In this document: one piece after another, positions 23,727 to 31,690 of the stretch
Layout of the letters: each line of letters opens with the position of its first letter
Numbering within the stretch: position 1 is the first letter of the stretch
NCBI GenBank assembly: GCA_017464085.1
Contig: JAFUEE010000029.1
Span: 1 to 47,590 of the forward strand
DNA length: 47,590 bases
Direction: 5' to 3'
Source of the DNA: Pseudomonadota bacterium
GTDB lineage: Bacteria > Myxococcota_A > Bradymonadia > UBA4248
Made by a program: the position numbers and the translations under genes
The notes under the pieces: model-generated
Databases searched by the model: none
What the model was told of the DNA's origin: nothing
What the model saw: the letters and a program-made list of their open reading frames with translations, nothing else

Positions 23727-23853
23727 TTTTTTTTCAAATTATACCCTCGCCCTCTTGAACACCGAGCATTAAGTTGCTAGAAATTTGCTCGCGTTTTGTG
23801 CCTCAAGACGATGCGGCTTTTTTTTATTAACTATGATTACTAAGGAGGAAAAA

Positions 23854-23925
23854 ATGATCAGATTAAATTCACTCATCCATATCACGATTACCCGTCAGAA
23901 CTGCGAGGCGAAATCACACATATAA
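23854..23925 (+). CDS. Possible 23-residue leader ORF upstream of rtcB
   Basis: A strong ribosome site, AAGGAGG (23841-23847), lies 6 bases before an ATG that opens 23 codons and stops 51 bases before the rtcB ATG. The rtcB start itself has only a weak site (AGAGAA). The short ORF could be a translated leader that controls rtcB-prfH, or a chance ORF or gene remnant. The peptide has no recognised features. Confidence 0.3.
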   Translation: MIRLNSLIHITITRQNCEAKSHI

Positions 23926-23976
23926 TATCTTGCCCGCTTCTCTGACGATTGTTCAAAACCACAACGACAGAGAATT

Positions 23977-25110
23977 ATGAAAACACAGATTATTCACGGC
24001 ACATATTGTGATGCCGTAGTTTACACAGTAGATGATTCTGAAACTGCAATAGATCAGTATGCGCAGGCTCAGATCAAATTAATATGCGACAACAAAGCAT
24101 CAGAAGGCGCGCAAATTCGCGTGATGCCCGATGTTCACCCAGGCAAAGTCGGCCCTATCGGTCTGACCATGACCGTGAAAGACCGGATTCTTCCAAGTCT
24201 TGTCGGTGTCGATATCGGATGCGGCATGACACTCGCTAAACTTAGCAAGCCAAAACTTGAGTTTCCCAAACTCGATGCAGTCATTCGCGAATGCATTCCC
24301 ACTGGCGCGCATATCCACACACAGCCTAAAGCAGAGTTTGACCTGAATGCTCTCTGCTGCGTGCATCACATACGCCAGGAAAAAGCCCTGTGCAGCCTGG
24401 GAACTCTCGGCGGCGGCAATCATTTTATTGAACTCGATCGCGATGAAAATGATGATATCTATATCATCATCCACTCCGGAAGCCGACATCTCGGCAAAGA
24501 GACCGCAGAAATCTATCTGCGAGAAGGTCAGAAAGCCCTGCAGGACAATGGTGTCGCCGTGCCTTATGAAATGACCTGGCTAGAAACTGAACTCAAGCAA
24601 CAGTACATCCATGATGTGTCAATTGTTCAAAACTTTGCACAGCTCAACCGAGAGACAATCCTAAAAATTATCCTGAAAAAAATGAAATGGAAGCTCGCGG
24701 ATGATATCTGTTCCTGTATCCATAATTTTATCGACTGCCGCTGCTCCCCGCCTATTCTCAGAAAAGGCGCCATCTCTGCTCAGGCAGGCGAATGCGTCAT
24801 CATACCAATACACATGAAAGATGGCGTGATACTGGGATCTGGCAAAGGCAACCCCGACTGGAATCAGTCCGCACCGCACGGTTCTGGACGTCTTTACAAA
24901 CGCGAGGATGCCTATAAAAACTTCAGCGTCTCCGCATATAAAAAAGCAATGTCAGGCATCTATTCGAGCTGTATAGGGCGTAGCACGCTCGATGAATCTC
25001 CGTTCTGCTATCGCAACCTTTCAGATATACAGACAGCAATCAGCGATACCGTCACAATCCATCACATCCTGCGCCCCATCTACAATTATAAAGACAGCTC
25101 AAAGGACTGA
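23977..25110 (+). CDS. rtcB: RtcB-family RNA ligase (RtcB2-like, paired with PrfH)
   Basis: The 377-residue protein is a short RtcB-type 3'-phosphate/5'-OH RNA ligase. Metal-binding and catalytic blocks are present: D79 and C82 in GVDIGCGM, GGGNHFIEL, HSGSRHLG, and H301 in SAPHGSGRLYKR, the position of the histidine that takes GMP from GTP. The length and the adjacent prfH mark it as the RtcB2 type, which acts with PrfH to rejoin ribosomal RNA cut at the decoding centre by ribotoxins (known for this pair in other bacteria). Four bases separate its stop from the prfH ATG, so the two are one transcript. Base composition is AT-richer than the flanking GC-rich genes, consistent with horizontal spread of this pair. 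Confidence 0.93.
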   Translation: MKTQIIHGTYCDAVVYTVDDSETAIDQYAQAQIKLICDNKASEGAQIRVMPDVHPGKVGPIGLTMTVKDRILPSLVGVDIGCGMTLAKLSKPKLEFPKLDAVIRECIPTGAHIHTQPKAEFDLNALCCVHHIRQEKALCSLGTLGGGNHFIELDRDENDDIYIIIHSGSRHLGKETAEIYLREGQKALQDNGVAVPYEMTWLETELKQQYIHDVSIVQNFAQLNRETILKIILKKMKWKLADDICSCIHNFIDCRCSPPILRKGAISAQAGECVIIPIHMKDGVILGSGKGNPDWNQSAPHGSGRLYKREDAYKNFSVSAYKKAMSGIYSSCIGRSTLDESPFCYRNLSDIQTAISDTVTIHHILRPIYNYKDSSKD

Positions 25111-25114
25111 AATC

Positions 25115-25705
25115 ATGCTCATACAAATCAGCGCCGGTCTCGGGCCACTCGAATGCGCCCGGGCGGTCACGCTCCTTTTTGAATCTCTTGTCAAAGAATA
25201 TCCCGATATCATCCTTTGCGATGCCCGGGAATCTTATCGCCCGAACTGCCATAAGTCTATTCTGTTTTCGACACAAAGCGACCTATCTTCGCTTGAAGGT
25301 ACAATCGAATGGATCTGTCAAAGCCCATTCCGTCCGCATCACGGACGGAAAAACTGGTTTATCGATGTCAGCATCATCCCGCCTGCTGAGGTGTTCTGTA
25401 CCGAAGGTGACATCAGAATGGAGAAATTTCACTGCGGCGGAAAGGGCGGACAAAACGTAAACAAAGTCGAAACAGGCGTGCGGCTCATACATATCCCTAC
25501 GGGAATCACAGTCACCGCCACCGAAGAGCGAAGCCAGCTTCAAAATCGCCGCATTGCCATGGAAAAACTTCAGGCAATCTTTTCACAACGACAGGCAGAA
25601 GCTCAACAGCAGCAAAAAAGCGATGCCTGGAGAGAGCATACTCGCTTGATCCGAGGCAATCCGGTCCGAGTCTATAAAGGGGAGGCTTTTAAGCGCACAA
25701 AATAA
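25115..25705 (+). CDS. prfH: Peptide chain release factor homologue PrfH
   Basis: The 196-residue protein is a class I release-factor homologue holding the catalytic GGQ motif (G111-G112-Q113, in GGKGGQNVNKVETGVRLIH) and the conserved RSQLQNR.IA block. It lacks the stop-codon-reading domain with PxT/SPF found in full-length RF1/RF2, as expected for PrfH, which recognises ribosomes with a broken decoding centre and frees the nascent chain so that RtcB can reseal the RNA. The ATG at 25115 lies four bases after the rtcB stop; an upstream open frame inside rtcB is not used. A terminator follows at 25763, closing a two-gene unit. Confidence 0.93.
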   Translation: MLIQISAGLGPLECARAVTLLFESLVKEYPDIILCDARESYRPNCHKSILFSTQSDLSSLEGTIEWICQSPFRPHHGRKNWFIDVSIIPPAEVFCTEGDIRMEKFHCGGKGGQNVNKVETGVRLIHIPTGITVTATEERSQLQNRRIAMEKLQAIFSQRQAEAQQQQKSDAWREHTRLIRGNPVRVYKGEAFKRTK

Positions 25706-25762
25706 AAAGACATCCCCCCTGCGCTGTGATATGCGGACAAGGTCGCGCGAGCGGCTTTGTCA

Positions 25763-25796
25763 AACGGTCGCGTGCAAGCGCGGCCGTTTTCGTTTT
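25763..25796 (+). terminator. Rho-independent terminator after prfH
   Basis: ACGGTCGCG (25764-25772), loop TGCAAG, CGCGGCCGT (25779-25787, one T-G wobble), followed by TTTTCGTTTT. It closes the rtcB-prfH unit. It also argues against any start of the next gene before about 25800. Confidence 0.75.
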
Positions 25797-25822
25797 ACCT
25801 TTTCACCAAACTTGCTGATTGT

Positions 25823-27445
25823 ATGGCCAAAAAATTTTCACCAGAAAAGATCAGACACATCGGGCTCATGGCTTTTGCGGTCCTTGCCGCAGCGCTGCTT
25901 CTGTATTTTCTTCTGTTCAGATCAGAGATTGCCGCCGCAGGCATCGCTAAATTCTTCGCGATACTGCGCCCCATCCTGTACGGTTTTGTCATCGCCTATA
26001 TCCTCAATCCGCCCATGCATGTCATTGAGAACCTCATTCTCAAGATTTATGCAAAGGCCAGGAAAACACCTGGTAACAAAGCCCTCTCAGTCATCAGGCT
26101 TTCAAGCGCACTGAGCGCGGTTTTGCTCATGATGCTTGTCGTATATGCACTATTCGCCCTGCTCCTGCCAGAGCTTATAGCCAGCATTCAGAGCATCATT
26201 GCAAACGTGCCGACATACATGACCAATATACAAAATTGGTACAATTCACTCGTACAAAAATATGCGCTCAATGAATCTACAAAAGATATATTTTCAAGTC
26301 TTCTCACAACGGCTCAAGACTGGATTTCAGGTCAATTTTCCCCTCGCTTTAACGGCCTGATTTCAAAGATCACAAACAGCATCGTAGATATTCTGGTCTT
26401 CTTTAAAAATATACTTCTGGGCCTGATCGTCTCCGTATATGTCATGGTATCACAGGATTCCATCCTTGCACGTTCCAGAAGGATAATCTATGCACTGTTC
26501 AATGTTGCGACTTCTAACCAGATTTTAAAAAATCTCCGCTTTGTGGATGAAAAATTTGGCGGTTTTCTGATCGGGAAAATCATTGATTCTGCAATCATCG
26601 GTATCATCTGTTACATCGGTGCCAAAATCATGGGGCTTCCATACGCCCTTCTCATATCCGTCGTCGTCGGTGTCACAAATATCATTCCTTTTTTTGGCCC
26701 CTTCATCGGCGCCATCCCGTCAGCTATTCTGATATGGTGCGTCGCCCCGATACAGGCATTATATTTTATTATATTTATCCTCGTGCTTCAGCAATTTGAC
26801 GGCAACCTTCTCGGTCCCAAAATTTTGGGCAATTCCGTCGGCGTTTCGAGCTTCATGGTCCTCGTGGCCATTCTCATTGGCGGTGGTTTCTTTGGCTTCA
26901 TGGGCATGATCATCGGCGTACCGCTCTGCGCCATACTCACATCAATCGCTCAGACATATATCTTGCAAAGAATTGCAAACAAGGATCTCCCTGGTGATAT
27001 TGAATCTTATCATGACATGGAAAAAATCGATCCCTGGAAGCGCGAAATCATCAAACGCCAAACAGTTCAAAAAAATCCGAGCCTATACTCGCGCATCAGC
27101 CAGCGAAGCGAAGATATTGCAAAATTTAAAAGACAGCTCGAAGACAACCCCTGGGACAAAACCGCAGAAACCGTCGAACAAGAGCGCGTCCTCTATCAGG
27201 CCGAATGGGAAGCTGATCATCTCTATTGCACGCAATTTGCAAATAAACATGATAATTATACCGTTCAATACAGTGAATATCCTGATTGGGTGCGCGATTC
27301 TCTTTCAAACACAGCTGTGATCTCCACGGCGCAAGCCGCAGTGCTTCCAGATCCCCCCGAAGCGTCAGCGCAGGACAAGGGGAATTCATCTGAACCCCCT
27401 GATGATGCATCTGATACGGAAGAATCCCCCAAAACTTCTGAGTGA
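25823..27445 (+). CDS. AI-2E/PerM-family transporter
   Basis: The 540-residue membrane protein has the AI-2E transporter family layout. There are two or three N-terminal spans, an extracytoplasmic helical loop (about 125-205), then a cluster of spans containing the family block GLPYALLISVVVGVTNIIPF and the following FGPFIGAIP, and a final LVLQQFDGNLLGPKILGNSV segment. Members export small molecules or act as Na+/H+ antiporters; the substrate cannot be predicted. The last roughly 140 residues are a charged, low-complexity cytoplasmic tail longer than usual. The frame is open from a TTG at 25757, but that lies within the preceding terminator, so the ATG at 25823 is chosen although no clear ribosome site precedes it. 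Confidence 0.85.
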   Translation: MAKKFSPEKIRHIGLMAFAVLAAALLLYFLLFRSEIAAAGIAKFFAILRPILYGFVIAYILNPPMHVIENLILKIYAKARKTPGNKALSVIRLSSALSAVLLMMLVVYALFALLLPELIASIQSIIANVPTYMTNIQNWYNSLVQKYALNESTKDIFSSLLTTAQDWISGQFSPRFNGLISKITNSIVDILVFFKNILLGLIVSVYVMVSQDSILARSRRIIYALFNVATSNQILKNLRFVDEKFGGFLIGKIIDSAIIGIICYIGAKIMGLPYALLISVVVGVTNIIPFFGPFIGAIPSAILIWCVAPIQALYFIIFILVLQQFDGNLLGPKILGNSVGVSSFMVLVAILIGGGFFGFMGMIIGVPLCAILTSIAQTYILQRIANKDLPGDIESYHDMEKIDPWKREIIKRQTVQKNPSLYSRISQRSEDIAKFKRQLEDNPWDKTAETVEQERVLYQAEWEADHLYCTQFANKHDNYTVQYSEYPDWVRDSLSNTAVISTAQAAVLPDPPEASAQDKGNSSEPPDDASDTEESPKTSE

Positions 27446-27475
27446 GCGCGGCTATCGCTTTGCGATACGCCACGC
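27446..27475. repeat. Compound hairpin (TAT/ATA family)
   Basis: Outer GCGCGGC/GCCACGC with one mismatch, inner TATCGC/GCGATA, loop TTT, one unpaired C. It starts directly after the permease stop. Confidence 0.75.
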
Positions 27476-27478
27476 AGG

Positions 27479-27516
27479 AGCCGGGCTATCCTAAACGGAT
27501 ACGCCCGGCTTTTTTT
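27479..27516 (+). terminator. TAT/ATA-family hairpin acting as terminator
   Basis: Outer AGCCGGGC/GCCCGGCT, inner TATCC/GGATA, loop TAAAC, one unpaired C, then seven T (27510-27516). This copy of the dispersed hairpin family has the T tract needed for intrinsic termination of the permease gene. The remaining sequence to 27700 shows no gene. Confidence 0.8.
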
Positions 27517-27702
27517 ATCCCCAGCTTACGCCGCAGACCAAGTCAAGCCCTCTATGAAACACGGAAACAGAGCGCGATAGACGTACGCCAAGTCCCCTGT
27601 TCACACGCAGTACACCGCCACCATGGCGCAAACCCTCTCGCCCACTCACGATTGCCTACATCCACCTCCCCCCCTGCCTTAATTTCACAAACAAAAAAAG
27701 TA

Positions 27703-27730
27703 TTGACGGAATGAATTTTTTTTTTAATGT
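27703..27730 (+). promoter_or_regulatory. Possible promoter of the Stig1/GLUG lipoprotein gene
   Basis: TTGACG (27703-27708), 16-base spacer, TAATGT (27725-27730), within a strongly AT-rich stretch. It leaves an untranslated leader of about 125 bases before the ATG at 27864. The -10 match is poor, so this is tentative. Confidence 0.35.
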
Positions 27731-27863
27731 AAAATATCTTTATAGGCATAAAAACCGTAAAGATTTTGGGTGCTTAAATATCGTTTCGTCATCATTTTGC
27801 ACGCATTCTCCAAATACACATGCGTCATTATTTTCGGGATGCGTGTGATCTTTTGGAGGATTC

Positions 27864-30800
27864 ATGAAACCAGCCCTTCGACTTGCCCTTTCCGCGCTTG
27901 CAGCCGTGCTCGCTGTCGGCTGTGCCGATGAAAAGCCCTCGAGCATTTCAAAAGTCTGCGGCAACACGCAATGCACAGATGACCAGATCTGCCAGAACAA
28001 CACCTGCGTCCCCAAAGATGCGCCTGATCCGAATGTTTGCGATCCCGCATGCAAAGACGGCCAGTCTTGCCAGAATAACACCTGCGTTCCCAATGCGCCC
28101 GATCCGAATGTTTGCGATCCCGCATGCAAAGACGGCCAGTCTTGCCAGAATGGCACTTGCAAAGATCCCGAACACGATCCATCCCCCAAAGTCTGCGATC
28201 CGGCATGCGATGAAACGCAATACTGCCAGAACGGCGAATGCAAAGACATCGCCTGCCCTGATGGCGAAGCGCTCTGCAAAGGCGGCTGTTTCGACCTCAA
28301 AACGGACATCAACAATTGCGGCGAATGCGGCAACGCCTGCGGCGCAAAGACTTGCTACAACGGCGAATGCCGCTTTGTGTGTGACACTGGCCAGGCCATT
28401 TGCGAAAACGGATGCGCCGACCTCAAGGCAGACGATAAAAACTGCGGAGAGTGCGGTCATGCATGCGACGAAGGCCAATCCTGCCGCAATGGATCATGCA
28501 CGGTGTCATGCAGCACAGGCGAAACAGTCTGCGACGATGCATGCACAAATCTGGCGACAGATTCACAGAACTGCGGCGAATGCGGCCATGTCTGCGACGC
28601 GCAAAAACACGAGACATGCCAGAACAAGGTGTGCAAGCTCGCTTGCGATGCAGGCAAAGATCCATGCAATGACACGTGCGTCGATCTCGACAAAGATCAC
28701 AATAACTGCGGCGCATGCGGACACGCCTGCAACGCCCAGAAAAGCGAAATCTGCCAGAATGGCAGATGCAAAGTCTTATGCCGCGAAAATGAAACGCTCT
28801 GTGACGGCAGCACATGCGCAGACCTCAAGTCGGACAAAGCCAACTGCGGCACGTGCGGTCATGCATGCGACGATGGCGAAAAATGCAATGACGGCACATG
28901 CAGCAAAGACTGCGGCAGCCTTCTGGACTGCAACGGCAGCTGCATAGACCCGAAGACGAGCGCGACCTATTGCGGCGCCTCAGACACATGCACAGATGAC
29001 AAAGCCGGCGAAACATGCCGCGACGGCTTCAGCTGCAAAGATGGCCAGTGCGCGTGCACCGATCCAAACGCAAAGCAATGCATGGTAAACGGCATCGCGA
29101 TATGCACAGACCCCGATACAGACAGCGCGCACTGCGGATGCGGCCCCGATGATTCCGGCATGAACTGCACCGCGCTCTCAGGCACCGCCTCTGCCGCATG
29201 CAACGCCGGCACATGCGCGTTCACCTGCCTCGATCACTTCGCGGACTGCGATGATGACACCGCCAACGGCTGCGAAACCGACCTCAATACCCTGGAAAAC
29301 TGCGGCGCATGCAACAACGCATGCGAAGACACCAACGCCAGCAAGATATTATGCATCGCTGGCGCATGCGCTTACGAATGCAAAGAGAACACACAGCTCT
29401 GCGAAGGCCATTGCCGCGACCTCAGCGAAGATGACGAGAACTGCGGCGCTTGCGGTCACGCCTGCACCGACGGCGCCACCTGCCAAAAAGGCTTCTGCAC
29501 CATTCCGCTCAACAAATGCGTCGAGGGCTATGTCACCACGACAGTCAATGACAAGCCGATCAAAGCCTACTGCGTGCGCAGCGAGCTCGAACTCGAAGCC
29601 ATCCGGAACAACATCAATGCCGGTGGTAAATATCCCGCAGACAACGCAGATAACGCCTATATATTGATGAAAGACCTCGACCTCGGCACACGTGACTGGT
29701 CACCCATTGGGTATGGACATGCCTTTACAGGCACTTTCCTCGGAAACGGCAAATCTATAACTGGCAAGCTCACGACTCATGGCAGCCACGTCGGCCTATT
29801 TGGTGTTGTAACTGGCAGCTACATTGATAATCTAAACTTGAATATTGATTTGACAGCAAACGGACAATATATTGAAAATATTGGCGCATTGGTCGGTTTT
29901 ATTTATAATTCAACGATTATAAATGTTCATGAAACGGGGTCTCTGGTAGACCCAGGTGCCATTCATCCAGATTTATATATGGTTGATAAAATGGGTGGTT
30001 TGGCAGGCAGCCTGGTCAATTCCCAAATTTCCAATAGCTCTGCCAAAGTCAATATCACGTTTTGGGGCAGCGGTTATGTCGGAGGTTTCATCGGCGCACT
30101 GGTGGGTTCCGAAGTTTCAGATTGTTCCTCAAACAGCACAGTCAAAGGCCACGAAGCCTGGTATGAAGCGATCAGCAGCTTTATCGGCGCAGCCTTAAGC
30201 CCCGAAGTGTGGAACGAAATCGGCTGGCAGACAGGCTGGCCCACTTCACAATGCAATACCATTAAAAATTCATCCACATCCGGGCTAATCGATCTCAGCA
30301 ATAATCCATCCAAGGGGCATACCTCCTCGATTGGCGGCCTTATCGGTCATCTTGCCTCCTGCCAGACAATTCACAATTGCGCATCTTCCACGACAATCAA
30401 TGCCCCGTCTGGCCATTGGGCTGGGGGGCTTATTGGACTTGTTTATTATAAATCTAATCCACAGCAATATGCCACAATTACAAACAGCTATGCCACAGGC
30501 GATGTCACTTGCTGGGCCACATGCGGCGGACTTGGCGGCAATATTCTGAATCTCAATATCAGCGACAGCCATGCAAGCGGAAAAGTGACAAGTGCCGGCA
30601 TCGCCGGCGGTCTCCTCGGCTACATCTATCAGACAACTATTAAAAACAGCTATGCTACAGGCGATGTAATCAGCAATGGAGGCACCGAAGGCACAGGCGG
30701 ACTTGTAGGCTATTTCCATGGATCATCCGCTGAAAACATCTACGCGCTTGGCGATGTAAAAACCACCGGAGAAGGCAATTACACGGGAGGAATTGCCGGC

Positions 30801-31484
30801 AGGTTCTACGACAGTTCTATCAATCAAGCTTACGCCAAAGGAAATGTCACAGGCTGTCATGAATATGGTGGACTGATTGGAGAGTTGAGACGCTCAAATT
30901 TAAATAACGGTTTCGCGAGTGGCAATATCAAATCAAACGATCATCCAAATTGCAAAAATTACACGACAGGTGGTGGATTGATTGGTGGTATTTATGATTA
31001 TGGCATTTCCAATGTAACAAATTGCATGTCAATCGGAGATGTCTCAGGCTATCCCCCTTTAGGCTCTGCGATTGGATATGTTTCTATGGGGACAAACACA
31101 CTCAAGAATGTTTTTACGACAGGGAAAATTCAAAGTTCAGCGCCATCTACAGGCAGATTTATTGGAGATTTTGATAACAGCAATAGGTGGGCACCAACTC
31201 GTCACGGTGGCTCTCTTGCCATCAAAAACTCCTATTATTGGAGCAAAGCAGGTGACACTGCCGTCGTAGACGGAGACACCCCTCAAGAGCCCTCTGTCTA
31301 TGGCATGATCTATCACGACAACCGCGCCGTCCTCGAAGACGACCCGACCGCGCCGCTCGTCAATGCCCTTGGCGAAGACTGGACCGAAGTGACCTGCAAG
31401 CTTTCGAGCGGACCGGGCACCGAAACACCGGGCGAATATAAGATTCCTGTGCCCAAGGTCTTCGGCGCGAATATTTGCAAATAG
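27864..31484 (+). CDS. Large surface lipoprotein: Stig1-like Cys-rich modules plus GLUG repeats
   Basis: The 1206-residue protein opens with a signal sequence ending AVGC, a lipobox-like site. Residues about 30-125 hold three short CDPAC.DGQSCQN.TC modules; about 125-545 hold Stig1-like modules (C..G...C...C.DL..D..NCG.CG..C), a domain common in myxobacterial secreted proteins. A compact domain near 550-630 precedes a glycine-rich part (about 640-1130) with repeated GGL.G...SSI.N.YATG.V units, the GLUG motif found in surface adhesins and peptidase-associated beta-helices. GGAGGA stands just before the ATG. An exact 51-base repeat with a 75-base period (28026-28076 and 28101-28151) shows recent internal duplication. 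It is expected on the outer surface, possibly binding glycans or proteins. Confidence 0.88.
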   Translation: MKPALRLALSALAAVLAVGCADEKPSSISKVCGNTQCTDDQICQNNTCVPKDAPDPNVCDPACKDGQSCQNNTCVPNAPDPNVCDPACKDGQSCQNGTCKDPEHDPSPKVCDPACDETQYCQNGECKDIACPDGEALCKGGCFDLKTDINNCGECGNACGAKTCYNGECRFVCDTGQAICENGCADLKADDKNCGECGHACDEGQSCRNGSCTVSCSTGETVCDDACTNLATDSQNCGECGHVCDAQKHETCQNKVCKLACDAGKDPCNDTCVDLDKDHNNCGACGHACNAQKSEICQNGRCKVLCRENETLCDGSTCADLKSDKANCGTCGHACDDGEKCNDGTCSKDCGSLLDCNGSCIDPKTSATYCGASDTCTDDKAGETCRDGFSCKDGQCACTDPNAKQCMVNGIAICTDPDTDSAHCGCGPDDSGMNCTALSGTASAACNAGTCAFTCLDHFADCDDDTANGCETDLNTLENCGACNNACEDTNASKILCIAGACAYECKENTQLCEGHCRDLSEDDENCGACGHACTDGATCQKGFCTIPLNKCVEGYVTTTVNDKPIKAYCVRSELELEAIRNNINAGGKYPADNADNAYILMKDLDLGTRDWSPIGYGHAFTGTFLGNGKSITGKLTTHGSHVGLFGVVTGSYIDNLNLNIDLTANGQYIENIGALVGFIYNSTIINVHETGSLVDPGAIHPDLYMVDKMGGLAGSLVNSQISNSSAKVNITFWGSGYVGGFIGALVGSEVSDCSSNSTVKGHEAWYEAISSFIGAALSPEVWNEIGWQTGWPTSQCNTIKNSSTSGLIDLSNNPSKGHTSSIGGLIGHLASCQTIHNCASSTTINAPSGHWAGGLIGLVYYKSNPQQYATITNSYATGDVTCWATCGGLGGNILNLNISDSHASGKVTSAGIAGGLLGYIYQTTIKNSYATGDVISNGGTEGTGGLVGYFHGSSAENIYALGDVKTTGEGNYTGGIAGRFYDSSINQAYAKGNVTGCHEYGGLIGELRRSNLNNGFASGNIKSNDHPNCKNYTTGGGLIGGIYDYGISNVTNCMSIGDVSGYPPLGSAIGYVSMGTNTLKNVFTTGKIQSSAPSTGRFIGDFDNSNRWAPTRHGGSLAIKNSYYWSKAGDTAVVDGDTPQEPSVYGMIYHDNRAVLEDDPTAPLVNALGEDWTEVTCKLSSGPGTETPGEYKIPVPKVFGANICK

Positions 31485-31530
31485 CAGCAAGGCTCATAGA
31501 GAAGATTGCTGCGCTCAAATCACGCGCGCT

Positions 31531-31676
31531 GTGCGCCGTATGCCGTCAGGCATAGGCGCGCCCCAACGCGCGGCGTATCGCAGATAGCCGCGCCAAATAT
31601 ATAAAGCGAGCCGTATGCGCGAACGGCGCATAGGCGAGCAAATATGCGTATCGGCCGACAGCCGATGCGCATATTT
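31531..31676. repeat. Four compound hairpins (TAT/ATA family)
   Basis: 31531-31561: outer GTGCGCC/GGCGCGC with one wobble, inner TATGCC/GGCATA. 31568-31593: outer GCGCGGC/GCCGCGC, inner TATC/GATA. 31606-31639: inner TATGCGC/GCGCATA, outer stem degraded. 31640-31676: outer AAATATGC/GCATATTT, inner TATCGGC/GCCGATG. All are in the inverted orientation (unpaired G). They fill the gap between two convergent genes. Confidence 0.8.
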
Positions 31677-31690
31677 CATAATAATCTATA

